NCBI RefSeq assembly: GCF_001417955.2
Contig: NZ_LKTM01000035.1
Coordinates: 31,910-95,909 of the forward strand
DNA: 64,000 nucleotides
Reading direction: 5' to 3'
From: Mycobacterium gordonae
GTDB lineage: Bacteria > Actinomycetota > Actinomycetes > Mycobacteriales > Mycobacteriaceae
The number at the start of each line of letters is the position of its first letter. Positions within the stretch are counted from its first letter, which is position 1. Below are positions 51,488 through 61,581 of this stretch, piece by piece. A program made the translations under genes and the position numbers. Below the pieces are notes generated by a model that was not told the DNA's origin, did not search any database, and saw nothing but the letters and a program-made list of their open reading frames with translations.

Positions 51488-52143
51488 CCCGGCTCGCGGC
51501 GGCGCTGCTCGCCGGCACACTGGCGCTGACCGGCTGCGTCAATCGCACCACCATCGACCCGAACGCCAATCCTGGGCGTTCCGAACTCGATCGGCTGCAG
51601 ACCATCGTCAACGCGCGACCCGACCTGGAGGCCGTCGAACGACAGCTCAGCGACCTTGACGCCGCGATCCGCGCTGCCGTCGCGAAACACTCTCCACAGA
51701 GCCGGTTTTCGGTCATGGCTGCGGGCCACCTGAGCAACGGTTGCCAAGACCCGTTCACCCGCAGCATCGGCCGTCAGGTCAACAGCGACATGTTCTTCGC
51801 CGACCCGCCGCCGTCGGCCGCGCAGTGGCTGCAGATCGCCGGCGAGCTTGCTGCGGTGTTCAGGGCCGCGGGCTTCAGGCCCAACAACTCGGCACCGGGA
51901 AGTCCGCAATTGCCGATGGGTTCGGCCAACGACTCGCAGAGCCGCGAGGACGGTGCGACGGTCAAACTGGTCAACGGCGTGGACGGCAGCCCGCTGGACT
52001 ATTCCTATGACACCGGCTGCCATCTGCCCGCCGGATGGCGGGCGTCGCCCCCGCCGCCGGATGCGCGGCCGTCGAACGACCCGAACGTGCACTACCCGTA
52101 TCTCTACGGCGCACCGGGCGGACGCACCGTCGACGCGTACTAG
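51475..52143 (+). CDS. lprP: Lipoprotein LprP-like
   Basis: 222 residues. Signal peptide [21 protein letters not shown] with lipobox LTGC at residues 18-21. The mature part has two Cys (about 89 and 182) that could pair, and [19 protein letters not shown] and [13 protein letters not shown] segments found in mycobacterial LppA/LprP-type lipoproteins. GTG at 51475 lies inside the hydrolase gene. Third gene of the WXG100-hydrolase-lipoprotein unit; by position it matches Rv0962c. Confidence 0.82.
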   Translation: MRSVTRLAAALLAGTLALTGCVNRTTIDPNANPGRSELDRLQTIVNARPDLEAVERQLSDLDAAIRAAVAKHSPQSRFSVMAAGHLSNGCQDPFTRSIGRQVNSDMFFADPPPSAAQWLQIAGELAAVFRAAGFRPNNSAPGSPQLPMGSANDSQSREDGATVKLVNGVDGSPLDYSYDTGCHLPAGWRASPPPPDARPSNDPNVHYPYLYGAPGGRTVDAY

Positions 52144-52186
52144 CCGGGGCCGCGAGCCGGGGCCGCGAGTCCTGCCGCGAGTCCTG
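52144..52186. repeat. 12/13-bp tandem repeats after the lipoprotein gene
   Basis: GCCGGGGCCGCGA occurs twice in a row, followed by GTCCTGCCGCGA and GTCCTGGCGCGA. All units end in a CGCGA core. Confidence 0.55.
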
Positions 52187-52250
52187 GCGCGAGCAGACGC
52201 AAAGTCGCACGAACTTGCTGGCAATCGTGCGACTTTGCGTCTGCTCGCGC
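52187..52250. terminator. Perfect 26-bp hairpin between convergent genes
   Basis: Arms at 52187-52212 and 52225-52250 are exact reverse complements (core GCAGACGCAAAGTCGCAC) around a 12-base loop. It fills the gap between the lipoprotein stop and the stop of the VWA gene, four bases from the latter. It lacks a T-tract but should fold strongly in both transcripts; GCAGACGCAAAxTCGC repeats recur in mycobacterial genomes. Confidence 0.65.
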
Positions 52251-52253
52251 TGG

Positions 52254-54230
52254 TTAGCTGCGCCGGCGGCGCGAACTCAGGTAGTCCCCCACCACGGCGG
52301 CACCGAGCCCGTCGAGATCGGGCACCACCACCCGCCCACCGACCCGGCGGGCGATCTTATCCAGGAACCGGGCCAGGCCGGGGTCGCTGCCCAGCCGGAA
52401 AATGGTGATCTGCGCGCCCAGTCGGGCCATGTCGTCGAAACCCTTGACGGTGAAGGAAATGGTGCGCGGGTTCGGCGGGTAATCGAAAAACACCGATGTG
52501 CCGTCGCCGTAATCCTCCAGGTGGGCAGTCGGCTCCCCATCGGTCACCACGAGCACCACGGGCTGTGCGTTGGGGTGCCTGCGCAGGTGCCGCCCCGCCA
52601 GCGCGAGCGCATGGTGCAGGTTGGTGCCCTGCTCGTACACGCCTTCCAGGCCGGTCAGCTCAGCTGCTGACACCGTGCGTGCATAGCGGCCAAAGGCGAT
52701 GATCTGCAAGGCATCTGACCGGAACCGGGTGCTCACCAGGTGGTTGAGCGCCAGCGCGGTCCGCTTCATCGGCAGCCACCGGTTCTCCATCACCATCGAG
52801 AACGAGGTGTCTACCAGTAGCGCCACCGCGGCCTGGGTACGCATCTCGGTCTCGGAGACTTCGACGTCGTCGACGGTGATGCGCAGGGGGGAGTCCAGCG
52901 TGCGCGTCCCCGACTGCCGCAGCACGGCATTGGTGAGGGTGCGGGAGATGTTCCACGGCTCGGTGTCACCGAACTGCCAGGGCCTGGTGGAGCCGGTCAG
53001 CTCCCCGGCGGCGCCGGCCCGCCGGTGGTCACGTTCACCGTGCCGGCCGGAGAGTTGTTGTGCCACATCCCGCAACGCCGTCTCGCCGAGGCGGCGCATG
53101 GCTTTGGGCGACAGTCGCCACTGCCCGTCGGAACCGCGGTCCAGGAAACCCTGATTGAGTAGCGCCCGTTCGAGTTCGGCGAGCGTCCGCGCATCCACCG
53201 CGGCGTCATCACCCAGCTGCCGCGCCAGCGCGTCGAGGTCGACGTCGTCCATGGTCGCGCCCGGGTATGCCTGCGAGAGTTGCTCGGCCAGCTGCTCCAG
53301 CTCGCCGATGTCCGCCATCGCCTGGGTGCCCTCACCCATGCCGAACGGATTGTCGCCGGAGAACTGCTGATCGCCTGTCCAGTCCTCACCCGGCCGCGCG
53401 GCCTGCAGGTGCGCGTCGAGGCGGTTCAGTGCGTTCATCAACGACGGCGAGCCGAATGCCTGCTGCGCCAGGGCATCCAGTTCGTCGCGCTGCTCCTGGC
53501 TCAGGCTGTTGCGGAACCGCTGGGCGGCCGCGGCCCGTTTCGCCAGCGAGTCCAGCAACTCGTCGACGTTCTGCGGGTTCTCCGGAAAGAACTCGCCGTG
53601 CTTGTCCATGAAATCTTGAAAGTCCTGCTGGGTGTCTTCCCCGCGAGAGTGCTTGTCCAGCAGGTCATTCAGATCGTCCAGCATCTCGTTGACACGCTGG
53701 CGGTCTTCGTCGGTGGCGCCTTCCAGGGCCTGCTTCATCCCGGCGAAGCGCTGGTCGAGCATCTCGCGGCCGAGCAGATCCTTGATCTGGTCATACTTCT
53801 GGCGGGCCTCGGGGCTGCGCCACCGGTATTCGGAAAGCTCCTGCACCGCCTTGGCCGGCGACGGCGGCAACGACTCCAGCTGCAACTCGGAGAACCGCGC
53901 GTCGTCGTCCAGCGCACGGGCCAGTTCCTTGCGTTCGGCCAGCACCGCCTCGTCCAGCAGCTTCTTGATCTCCTGCAGGGTGCCGTCCAAGTTGTTGCGG
54001 CGCAACAGGTCCCGCCGTTTGCGGTTCGCCTCGGCGGCCAGCCGGTCGGCGCCGCGCATGTTCTCTGAGCCGCGGCGCAGCAACTCGGACAGCGCCCGGC
54101 GCGGGGAGGTGCCCGCCATGACGTCCTGCCCGATCTGTTCGAGCGCCTCACGCAGATCCACCGGCGGGGCCAGCGGGTCGGGCCCGCCGGTGTACGCCGA
54201 GTACCGCTGTGAGTGCCCGTTACTAGCCAT
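52254..54230 (-). CDS. VWA-domain protein partnered with MoxR-type AAA ATPase (Rv0959-like)
   Basis: 658 residues. The N-terminal two thirds are helical and charged (Glu/Arg/Gln-rich, probable coiled coils at about 75-330), and the C-terminal third (about 450-650) is a von Willebrand factor A domain with the metal site DTSFS in LLVDTSFSMVMENRW. Such proteins work with MoxR AAA ATPases as metal-chelatase-like or chaperone complexes. ATG at 54230 is used; it overlaps the AAA gene by eight bases. Confidence 0.88.
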   Translation of the reverse strand: MASNGHSQRYSAYTGGPDPLAPPVDLREALEQIGQDVMAGTSPRRALSELLRRGSENMRGADRLAAEANRKRRDLLRRNNLDGTLQEIKKLLDEAVLAERKELARALDDDARFSELQLESLPPSPAKAVQELSEYRWRSPEARQKYDQIKDLLGREMLDQRFAGMKQALEGATDEDRQRVNEMLDDLNDLLDKHSRGEDTQQDFQDFMDKHGEFFPENPQNVDELLDSLAKRAAAAQRFRNSLSQEQRDELDALAQQAFGSPSLMNALNRLDAHLQAARPGEDWTGDQQFSGDNPFGMGEGTQAMADIGELEQLAEQLSQAYPGATMDDVDLDALARQLGDDAAVDARTLAELERALLNQGFLDRGSDGQWRLSPKAMRRLGETALRDVAQQLSGRHGERDHRRAGAAGELTGSTRPWQFGDTEPWNISRTLTNAVLRQSGTRTLDSPLRITVDDVEVSETEMRTQAAVALLVDTSFSMVMENRWLPMKRTALALNHLVSTRFRSDALQIIAFGRYARTVSAAELTGLEGVYEQGTNLHHALALAGRHLRRHPNAQPVVLVVTDGEPTAHLEDYGDGTSVFFDYPPNPRTISFTVKGFDDMARLGAQITIFRLGSDPGLARFLDKIARRVGGRVVVPDLDGLGAAVVGDYLSSRRRRS

Positions 54231-55605
54231 AGACGGTCTGCCCCTCCCCGGATACTTTGTCGACCCGCTTGGCCAGGTACAGCGCTTCGAGCGCCAGCTC
54301 CAGTGCCGCGGCGCGCTCCCCCTCGGATTCGGCGCCCAGTTTGGCCGCGATCTTGTCCACCACCGGCAGCCCGGGCACCGCGCCCAGCACATCCTTGGCC
54401 GACACCCGCTCCCCCGTCGTGACCGCGGATCCCTTCTCGACCGCCGAAACCAGCGTGCCGACGTCGATGCCACCGAGCACCCGGGAGGCGGTGTCGGCGG
54501 TCGCGCGGCGCAGCAGGTGCTCGAGCACGGCCTGCTCGCGACCTTCCTCACCGGACTCGAATTCCAGCTTGCCGCGCAGCACGTCGATGATCGTGCCCAG
54601 GTCGACCACCCGGGCCACCGGGTCCGTTTCGCCGAGAATCGCGCCGCGGTGCCGGGCCGCGGCCGCGACCGTCTCGGCGGCCGCGATGGCGAACCGCGCC
54701 GACACCCCGGAGCGCTGATCGACCGAACTCGACTCGCGCAGGTAGCGGGCGAACCGCGCGATCACCTGCAGCAGATAATCGGGCACCTGCGCGCTCAGAT
54801 GTGCCTCCTGGGCGATGACGCCGATCTCGGCCGCCAGTTCCAGCGGGTAGTGGGTGCGGATCTCGGCGCCGAACCGGTCCTTGAGCGGCGTGATGATGCG
54901 ACCGCGGTTGGTGTAGTCCTCCGGGTTGGCGCTCGCGACCACCAGCACGTCAAGCGGCAGCCGCAGCGTGTAGCCGCGGACCTGGATGTCGCGCTCCTCC
55001 ATCACATTCAGCATTGAGACCTGAATGCGCTCGGCGAGGTCGGGAAGTTCGTTGACGGCGACGATGCCGCGGTGGGCGCGTGGAATCAGCCCGTACGCGA
55101 TGGTTTCCGGGTCGCCGAGGCTGCGGCCTTCGGCGACCTTTATCGGGTCGATGTCACCGACCAGGTCGGCCACGCTGGTGTCGGGAGTGGCCAGCTTCTC
55201 GGTGTAGCGCTCGCTGCGGTGCTTCCACGCCACCGGCAGGTCGTCCTGCAGCTGGGCGGCGCGGCGGATCCACTCCGGAGTGATCGGCGTATATGGATGC
55301 TCGCCCAACTCCGATCCGTCGATCACCGGGGTCCACTCGTCGAGCAGACCGGTCAGCGCCCGCAGTAACCGGGTCTTGCCCTGGCCGCGTTCACCCAGCA
55401 GCACGAAGTCGTGGCCGGCGATCAGCGCCCGTTCCAGTTGCGGAATCACGGTGTCGTCGAAACCGAGGATGCCGGGCCATACTTCGTCGCCGTCCGCCAG
55501 TGCGGTCAGCAGATTCTCGCGGATCTCCTGCTTTACCCCGCGCTCGCGGTGACCGGAGGCACGCAGCTCGCCAAGGGTTCGGGGCAGATTGCTCGGTGAA
55601 GTCAC
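54223..55605 (-). CDS. MoxR/magnesium-chelatase-like AAA+ ATPase (Rv0958-like)
   Basis: 460 residues. Walker A is LLGERGQGKTRLL (about residues 74-86), Walker B is GIVAVNELPDL with Asn in place of the usual Asp, as seen in this subgroup, and the sensor region is VVASANPEDYTNRGRIITPLKDRFGAEI. The C-terminal helical lid follows. It probably remodels a target together with the VWA protein encoded next. ATG at 55605. Role in mycobacteria is unknown; magnesium-chelatase function is not supported by neighbours. Confidence 0.9.
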   Translation of the reverse strand: MTSPSNLPRTLGELRASGHRERGVKQEIRENLLTALADGDEVWPGILGFDDTVIPQLERALIAGHDFVLLGERGQGKTRLLRALTGLLDEWTPVIDGSELGEHPYTPITPEWIRRAAQLQDDLPVAWKHRSERYTEKLATPDTSVADLVGDIDPIKVAEGRSLGDPETIAYGLIPRAHRGIVAVNELPDLAERIQVSMLNVMEERDIQVRGYTLRLPLDVLVVASANPEDYTNRGRIITPLKDRFGAEIRTHYPLELAAEIGVIAQEAHLSAQVPDYLLQVIARFARYLRESSSVDQRSGVSARFAIAAAETVAAAARHRGAILGETDPVARVVDLGTIIDVLRGKLEFESGEEGREQAVLEHLLRRATADTASRVLGGIDVGTLVSAVEKGSAVTTGERVSAKDVLGAVPGLPVVDKIAAKLGAESEGERAAALELALEALYLAKRVDKVSGEGQTVYG

Positions 55606-55649
55606 CTCTCCAAGCTACGCGCTGCCGACCCGCGTCACTCGCTGAGCGG

Positions 55650-57215
55650 TCAGTGCGCGAAGTGTCGGGCGCCGGTGAGGTACAGCGTGACACCAGCTTT
55701 GGCGGCGGCCGCGGTGACTTCGTCGTCGCGCACCGAACCACCCGGATGAACGACGGCTTTGACGCCCGCGGCGGTGAGCGTCTCGAGTCCGTCCGGGAAC
55801 GGGAAGAACGCATCCGAGGCCCCGACGGCACCCCTGACCCGGTCGCCGCCACGTTCTACCGCGAGCCGAGCGGCATCGACCCGGTTGACCTGGCCCATGC
55901 CGACGCCGATGGTGGCGCCGCCCGCGACGATGACGATCGCGTTGGACTTGACCGCCCGGCAGGCCCGCCAGGCGAACACCAGGTCGGTGAGGGTGGCCGG
56001 GTCGGCGGGTTCACCGGTGGCCAGCGTCCAGTTGTTCGGGTCGTCGCCGGGGGCGTCGAGCTGGTCGCGCTGCTGGATCAGCAGTCCGCCGCTGATCGGG
56101 CGCAGCTCGTGGCCGCCTTCGAGTGGCTCGGAGGCGAGCAGGACCCGGATGTTCTTCTTGCGCGTCAACACCTCGAGCGCGCCCGCCTCGTACGCGGGCG
56201 CCACGATGACCTCGGTGAAGATGGTGCTGACGTACTCCGCCATTTCGACGCTGACCTCGGTGTTGGCCGCGATCACACCGCCGAAGGCGCTGAGCGGGTC
56301 GCAGTCGTGGGCCTTGCGGTGCGCGTCGGCCACCGAGACGTCGGAGATCGCGATGCCGCACGGGTTGGCGTGCTTGATGATCGCCACGCAGGTCTGCTCG
56401 TGGTCGAAGGCCGCCCGCCAGGCCGCGTCCGCATCGGTGAAGTTGTTGTAGGACATCTCTTTTCCGTGCAGCTGTTCAGCCTGCGCCAGACCCGGCCAGG
56501 CGCCGGGGTCGAGGTAGAGCGCGGCCTGCTGGTGCGGGTTCTCGCCGTAGCGCAGGGTGGCCTGGCGGCGCCAGTTTCTGGCGAAGAAGTGCGGGAATTC
56601 CTGCGGGGGCTCTTCGGGTGCCAGGGTTTCCTGCATCCAGGTCGCCACCGCGATGTCGTATTCGGCGGTGTGCTGAAAAGCCAACGACGCCAGCTTCTTT
56701 CGCTCGGCGAGGGTAAAACCGCCGTGCCGTACCGCGGCCAGCACGCCGTCGTACCCGCGGGGATCGGTGACCACGGCGACACTGGGGTGGTTCTTGGCCG
56801 CGGCGCGCACCATCGACGGTCCGCCGATGTCGATCTGCTCGACGCACTCGTCGGGGCCGGCACCGGACTCGACAGTCTGGGTGAACGGGTAGAGGTTCAC
56901 GACGACGAGTTCGAAGGCCGCGACGCCGAGCTTCTCCAGCGACGCCCGGTGTTCCGGCTTGCGCAGGTCAGCCAGCAGACCGGCGTGCACCTTGGGGTGC
57001 AGGGTCTTGACGCGCCCGTCGAGCACCTCGGGGAAACCGGTCAGTTCCTCGACGCGGGTCACCGGAATCGCTTTGTCCGCAATGGTCTTCGCGGTCGATC
57101 CGGTCGAGACGATCTCGACGCCGGCGGCGGCGAGGCCCTGGGCCAGTTCGACCAGGCCGGTCTTGTCGTACACGCTGATCAATGCGCGACGGATCGGCTT
57201 CTTGTCGATGTTCAT
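55650..57215 (-). CDS. purH: Bifunctional AICAR transformylase / IMP cyclohydrolase
   Basis: 521 residues. IMP cyclohydrolase domain (about 1-200) with [18 protein letters not shown] and [18 protein letters not shown] transformylase domain (about 205-521) with [23 protein letters not shown] (catalytic Lys-His) and [18 protein letters not shown] at the end. Catalyses the last two steps of IMP synthesis. ATG at 57215 overlaps the purN stop (ATGA). Confidence 0.96.
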   Translation of the reverse strand: MNIDKKPIRRALISVYDKTGLVELAQGLAAAGVEIVSTGSTAKTIADKAIPVTRVEELTGFPEVLDGRVKTLHPKVHAGLLADLRKPEHRASLEKLGVAAFELVVVNLYPFTQTVESGAGPDECVEQIDIGGPSMVRAAAKNHPSVAVVTDPRGYDGVLAAVRHGGFTLAERKKLASLAFQHTAEYDIAVATWMQETLAPEEPPQEFPHFFARNWRRQATLRYGENPHQQAALYLDPGAWPGLAQAEQLHGKEMSYNNFTDADAAWRAAFDHEQTCVAIIKHANPCGIAISDVSVADAHRKAHDCDPLSAFGGVIAANTEVSVEMAEYVSTIFTEVIVAPAYEAGALEVLTRKKNIRVLLASEPLEGGHELRPISGGLLIQQRDQLDAPGDDPNNWTLATGEPADPATLTDLVFAWRACRAVKSNAIVIVAGGATIGVGMGQVNRVDAARLAVERGGDRVRGAVGASDAFFPFPDGLETLTAAGVKAVVHPGGSVRDDEVTAAAAKAGVTLYLTGARHFAH

Positions 57216-57841
57216 CCCAGGGTCGCCTTTCGCTCTGTAACCGTCACGCCGCGGGTCGCGATCGCGGCCACCACATCCACCAGGAGTTGGCGTTCCACGA
57301 CCTTGATGCGTTCATGCAGGGTCTGTTCGTCGTCGCCGTCGCGCACCTCGACGGGCTGCTGGGCCAGTATCGGACCAGTGTCCACGCCAGCATCCACCAG
57401 GTGCACCGTACAGCCGGTTACTTTCACGCCGTAAGCCAGCGCGTCGCGGACGCCGTGCGCTCCGGGAAACGCCGGTAGCAGCGCCGGGTGAGTGTTCAGG
57501 ATGCGGCCGTTGAAACGCGAAAGGAATTGCGGACCAAGAATTCTCATGAAGCCTGCGGAAACCACCAGGTCCGGGTTGTGGGCGGCGGTGGCCTCGGTGA
57601 TGGCTGCGTCCCAGTCGTCGCGGGTCGGGTGCTCGCCGACTCGGACGGCGAAGGCGGGGATTTCCGCGTCGGCGGCGATCTGGGTGGCGCGGCAGTCGCG
57701 ATCGACTCCGACGGCCACGACCCGCGCCGGGTAGTCGCCTTGGGCCGCGTCCAGCAGGGAATTCAGCAGGGATCCGGTGCCCGACGCCAGCACCACCAGC
57801 CGCGCCGGTGCACTCGGGGGTACACGGAGCGGTTCCTGCAC
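57212..57841 (-). CDS. purN: Phosphoribosylglycinamide formyltransferase
   Basis: 209 residues. [19 protein letters not shown] at the start, [33 protein letters not shown] (catalytic Asn-His) and [13 protein letters not shown] (Asp). Transfers formyl from 10-formyl-THF to GAR in purine synthesis. GTG at 57841. Overlaps purH by four bases. Confidence 0.94.
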   Translation of the reverse strand: MQEPLRVPPSAPARLVVLASGTGSLLNSLLDAAQGDYPARVVAVGVDRDCRATQIAADAEIPAFAVRVGEHPTRDDWDAAITEATAAHNPDLVVSAGFMRILGPQFLSRFNGRILNTHPALLPAFPGAHGVRDALAYGVKVTGCTVHLVDAGVDTGPILAQQPVEVRDGDDEQTLHERIKVVERQLLVDVVAAIATRGVTVTERKATLG

Positions 57842-58152
57842 ACGGAGAGCCTAGTCGGGCGACGATGCCGGCCGCGCCGCGGCCGGAGGAGGAGCCCGGC
57901 AAATTGAGCCCAGTCGGGCGACGATGCCGGCCGCGCCGCGGCCGGAGGAGGAGCCCGACAAAATGAGCCCAGCCGGGTGACGATGCCGGCCGCGCCGCGG
58001 CCGGAGGTGGGGTATCCCGCGGTCGGGGTGGCCACCGCGGTGCCGCCACGGCCGCCGGCCTCAACGTGATAGCGCCGGCGATATCATTTTCTGCAGGCAC
58101 ATGCCGTGCCCCTCAAGGTACTGCTGTGACGCATGTGACCACCCGCAGCCAC
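57842..58152. other. 311-base intergenic region upstream of purN
   Basis: The first half is filled by the 59-bp tandem repeat described separately. The rest (58011-58152) is GC-rich with no frame, RNA or clear promoter that I recognise. A purN-purH promoter is expected on the minus strand between the repeats and 57841, but no convincing -10 at leaderless spacing was seen. Confidence 0.5.
57854..58010. repeat. MIRU-like 59-bp tandem repeat, 2.7 copies
   Basis: Units begin at 57854, 57913 and 57972 (period 59); the first two differ at a few positions and the third stops matching near 58010. Each unit contains GGGCGACGATGCCGG (GGGTGACG in the third) and a 19-bp palindrome (CCGGCCGCG, one base, CGCGGCCGG). 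The first two units also hold GAGGAGGAGCCC, in which the third has diverged. The GGCGACGATGC...GAGGAGGAGC framework is typical of mycobacterial interspersed repetitive units. Confidence 0.75.
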
Positions 58153-59472
58153 CTAATCCTCATCACGCGTTTCGCGCGGCGGCTCGTCGGGGATCGCGGC
58201 TTCCTCGACGTTCACGACCTCTTCGTCTTCGGCGAAGTCATCGTCATCGTCGAACACCCCCGCCAGCGGCTCGTCGTCTTCGACGACAGGCTCGGGTGCA
58301 ACGGGCGGTCTGGCCCGCGGCCGTCGCGGCCGTCGCCGTATACCTCCGGCCATCACCACGGTGACGACACCGACCACGACGAACCAGAACAGCACGCCCA
58401 GAAACATGGCGCTGTGGTCGACGCCGACGTCGCCGAAGTTACCCAGCCTGCCGCCCCCGCCATAACCGAGCAGCGTCATCGTCAGGGCCGCCACCACCGC
58501 CGCGACCAGCAGCTTGGCGACCGCCGGGATCAGCGGCAGCGCACGTCGGGCACACTGCTGACCGACCGCCACACCTGATGCGGCGCCGACGATCAGCAGC
58601 GCGACCCATACCGGCCCGAGCGGCGGCGTCGGCGCCGCGGCCAGGATCGGCAGGGCCGGCACGTCGCCGCCGAATACGGTGAACGAGCTGAACGTCGCGA
58701 ACCCGATGTGCGCGCTGGACCCGACGGCGACGGCCGCGGCCCCCACGATGACGTTCGGCGCGTACAACACCGACAACGCGGTCAGGTTGAACTGTCCCCA
58801 GATCGAGTCGGTGATCCCGTACAGGTCCTGCATGGTCGACCAGTGCACGACCAACGACCCCGCCGTCACCATGCCCGACAGTCCGAGCAGTGCCAGAACA
58901 CCGGCGGAAGCGGCCCGTAGCGAATCGCCCAGCCAGTTGGGTAACGGAGAAGCGTTCAGCGTGCGTCGTCCCACCCGGGACCAGACGCCGATCGCGGCCC
59001 CGATGGCGTGCACCACCAGCACGCTGGTGAACGCCCGCAACGCACTGGGCGTCTGCAACTCGGTCAGCACCGACGACGCGTCGTGGATGACCGCCAGCGC
59101 GATGGCCGCGATCAACAACGGACCGCCCAGCGCCGAGGCGATGACCCACCGGATCACCAGCCAGGACGAGTACGGCGACGTCGCTCGCGCCGTGGTGCGC
59201 GCCGTGCCCCACACCATCAACAGGACCGGTAACAGTGGCATGACGCCGAGTTCCCGGCCGCCGATCGAGACGGGCACCTGATGCACGCCGAGCCACATGC
59301 TCGCGATGGCGCCCAGGGCACCGGTCATGTCGCTGTTGGCGATCAGCAACTCCAGCAGCGTGACCGCCGCGATGACGACCAGCGCCACTACCGCGGGTGC
59401 GAAAGCCACCCGGACCAGGTCACGAGCCTGCCGGGCGCCCGTTTCTCCGTTTCTTGCCGACACCCTTGTCAC
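58153..59472 (-). CDS. Polytopic membrane protein, DUF6350 (Rv0955-like)
   Basis: 439 residues. About nine hydrophobic segments spread over residues 25-385 (for instance [17 protein letters not shown] and [17 protein letters not shown]), a basic stretch ([12 protein letters not shown]) and an acidic cytoplasmic tail (about 400-439, [20 protein letters not shown]). No transport motif. Function unknown. GTG at 59472. Same strand as Rv0954-like gene upstream (65 bases). Confidence 0.85.
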   Translation of the reverse strand: MTRVSARNGETGARQARDLVRVAFAPAVVALVVIAAVTLLELLIANSDMTGALGAIASMWLGVHQVPVSIGGRELGVMPLLPVLLMVWGTARTTARATSPYSSWLVIRWVIASALGGPLLIAAIALAVIHDASSVLTELQTPSALRAFTSVLVVHAIGAAIGVWSRVGRRTLNASPLPNWLGDSLRAASAGVLALLGLSGMVTAGSLVVHWSTMQDLYGITDSIWGQFNLTALSVLYAPNVIVGAAAVAVGSSAHIGFATFSSFTVFGGDVPALPILAAAPTPPLGPVWVALLIVGAASGVAVGQQCARRALPLIPAVAKLLVAAVVAALTMTLLGYGGGGRLGNFGDVGVDHSAMFLGVLFWFVVVGVVTVVMAGGIRRRPRRPRARPPVAPEPVVEDDEPLAGVFDDDDDFAEDEEVVNVEEAAIPDEPPRETRDED

Positions 59473-59537
59473 TCTTGCGGGTCACTCTTGAGGGTCACTC
59501 GCCGCGCACGAGACTCACCGAGCGCGAGAGCGCGCGA

Positions 59538-60446
59538 TCAGACCGGCGCCGAACCAGGCGACTGCTGCTGGCCCTGGCCGTAGGACGACTGCTGACCACC
59601 ACCGGAGGCGTTGCCGTAGTTGACGGGGGCGGAACCGCCCTGCGAACCGGTTCCTGCGCTGACCGGCGGCGGCGGACTGAAGCTCGGGAAGCCGGTGGGC
59701 GGGGTGTGAGCCGGACCCTGCTGTTGCTGGGGCACCTGCTGCGTGGGCTGCGCCGAGAATCCCCCGGACTGGGGGTTGGGGTTCGACGAGTAGCCCCCGC
59801 CGTACTGTGAGCCGTACCCGGACGACTGACCCGGGTTCTGGGCGGGCTGCTGTGCACCCGGCTGACCGTAGTACCCGCCCTGCTGGCCCCCGTACTGGCC
59901 GTACTGTCCGTATTGTCCGTAACCGCCGCCGAACGGGTCGTACTTGGGACGCGGCGTCGGCGCGGTGATCACACCCGACTCCAGCAGTAGCGCACCGACG
60001 GCGGCAACCGCCTGGAACACAATGCACACCAGCACGATCCACAGCGCCCAGCCGGTGGAGAACGAACTCGGCTTGTTGAACGTCGCGGCGATGATCAGCA
60101 GCACGCCCAGCACCGAGAGCACTGCCGAGATGGGCACGTAGCTCTTGGCCTTGGGCAGCAGCCCGAGCCCGGCCAGCATCCCAGCCACCAGGGCAACGGC
60201 CACCGACAGGCCGGTGTCACCGGACACCTCAGCGCCGGACCCACTGATTTCGGAGTTATAGGTGAACATCGGGCCGAAGCTGAAGAAGTACGCCAACAAG
60301 CCCAGGGCCGCGACCGCGATAGCCAGGTACAGCCCCAGCTTGCTTTCGCCGGGCTCAGTCGGGGCTGCGGCCGGTGCGGCGGCGCCGTACGAGCCGGACG
60401 CCTGCTGCCCCGACGGATATCCGGGACTACCGGGCGGGTAGGTCAT
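59538..60446 (-). CDS. 34 kDa antigen family membrane protein (Rv0954-like, DUF5336)
   Basis: 302 residues. [15 protein letters not shown] at the start, four membrane segments (about 37-57, 78-98, 103-123, 133-156) and a long Gly/Gln/Tyr/Pro-rich tail (about 175-302) containing [11 protein letters not shown]. This matches the 34 kDa antigen of mycobacteria; Rv0954 has been reported as a component of the cell-division complex. ATG at 60446. Confidence 0.9.
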   Translation of the reverse strand: MTYPPGSPGYPSGQQASGSYGAAAPAAAPTEPGESKLGLYLAIAVAALGLLAYFFSFGPMFTYNSEISGSGAEVSGDTGLSVAVALVAGMLAGLGLLPKAKSYVPISAVLSVLGVLLIIAATFNKPSSFSTGWALWIVLVCIVFQAVAAVGALLLESGVITAPTPRPKYDPFGGGYGQYGQYGQYGGQQGGYYGQPGAQQPAQNPGQSSGYGSQYGGGYSSNPNPQSGGFSAQPTQQVPQQQQGPAHTPPTGFPSFSPPPPVSAGTGSQGGSAPVNYGNASGGGQQSSYGQGQQQSPGSAPV

Positions 60447-60590
60447 AAGTCCTCCTGTTGCTTCCGGTGCCGTCACGGCCCCTCTGCTGCGGTGCGACGC
60501 GGTGCCGCGTGCGACGCATTCGATCAACCACGCTAGCGCACCTGTGAGAACTAATGCCCGCCCGCCGCAGGGGCCGCCTGCGGCCAAAAG

Positions 60591-60608
60591 TAGAACACGT
60601 TCTAAATT
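60591..60608 (+). promoter_or_regulatory. KstR-like operator overlapping a leaderless promoter
   Basis: TAGAACACGTTCTA (60591-60604) fits the KstR consensus TnnAACnnGTTnnA at every fixed position. It overlaps a -10 TAAATT (60603-60608) that lies five bases before the ATG at 60614, so repression of the F420-type oxidoreductase gene by the cholesterol regulator is predicted. Confidence 0.62.
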
Positions 60609-60613
60609 GGGGC

Positions 60614-61462
60614 ATGGACTTCGGCCTCGTTCTGTTCACCAGCGATCGCGGCATTTCCCCGGCGGCCGCCGCGAAACTCGCCGACACACACGGTTTTCAC
60701 ACGTTCTACGTGCCTGAACACACACACATTCCGATAAAACGTGAGGCGGCACATCCCACCACCGGAGACGAGACCCTGCCCGACGACCGCTACATGCGGA
60801 CGCTCGATCCCTGGGTGAGCCTGGGTGCGGCATGCGCGGTGACCTCCCGGGTCCGGCTGTCGACGGCCGTGGCCCTCCCGGTCGAGCACGACCCGATCAC
60901 GCTGGCGAAAAGTATCGCCACGCTGGACCACCTGTCGGGCGGCCGCGTCAGTCTCGGTGTCGGGTTCGGCTGGAACACCGACGAACTGGCCGATCACAAC
61001 GTGCCGCCCGGACGTCGTCGCACCATGCTCCGGGAGTACCTCGAGGCAATGCGGGCGCTGTGGACCCAGGAAGAAGCCGAGTACGACGGCGAGTTCGTGA
61101 AGTTCGGTCCCAGCTGGGCCTGGCCCAAGCCGGTGCAGGCGCACGTTCCCGTGTTGGTGGGCGCCGCAGGCAACGAGAAGAACTTCAAGTGGATCGCACG
61201 CAGCGCCGACGGCTGGATCACCACGCCACGCGATTTCGACATCGACGAGCCGGTGAAGCTGTTGCAGGACACCTGGGCCGCGGCGGGCCGTGACGGCGCT
61301 CCGCAGATCGTGGCGCTGGACTTCAAGCCCGATCCGGAGAAGTTGGCGCGCTGGGCAGAGCTGGGCGTGACCGAAGTGCTGTTCGGCATGCCGGACAGCG
61401 ACGAGGACAAGGTGGCCGCGTACGTGGAGCGGCTGGCCGGCAAGCTGGCGTCGTTCGCTTAG
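60614..61462 (+). CDS. LLM-class F420-dependent oxidoreductase (Rv0953c-like)
   Basis: 282 residues, the same length as Rv0953c. Luciferase-like TIM barrel: [74 protein letters not shown] and [14 protein letters not shown]. The [17 protein letters not shown] motif is shared by F420-dependent members in mycobacteria. Substrate unknown; the KstR-like box suggests a sterol or lipid catabolic role. Confidence 0.88.
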   Translation: MDFGLVLFTSDRGISPAAAAKLADTHGFHTFYVPEHTHIPIKREAAHPTTGDETLPDDRYMRTLDPWVSLGAACAVTSRVRLSTAVALPVEHDPITLAKSIATLDHLSGGRVSLGVGFGWNTDELADHNVPPGRRRTMLREYLEAMRALWTQEEAEYDGEFVKFGPSWAWPKPVQAHVPVLVGAAGNEKNFKWIARSADGWITTPRDFDIDEPVKLLQDTWAAAGRDGAPQIVALDFKPDPEKLARWAELGVTEVLFGMPDSDEDKVAAYVERLAGKLASFA

Positions 61463-61581
61463 CCGGGGTTGGGCACGGCCGCGCATGCATTTGCACTTAC
61501 CGTTGCGCCGAAACTGACACAAGGGCGACGGTCCCAGGCGTGTCGTGTACCGGATTGCAGTGTCGAGGTTGCCGCTCGAGG

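Noticed and set aside
55293..57434. 713-residue plus-strand frame over purH and the MoxR gene
   Set aside because: Antisense shadow of two clear genes; no domain and no ribosome site.
57854..58010. Tandem repeat considered as CRISPR or replication iterons
   Set aside because: Units are contiguous without spacers, and no replication or cas gene is near.
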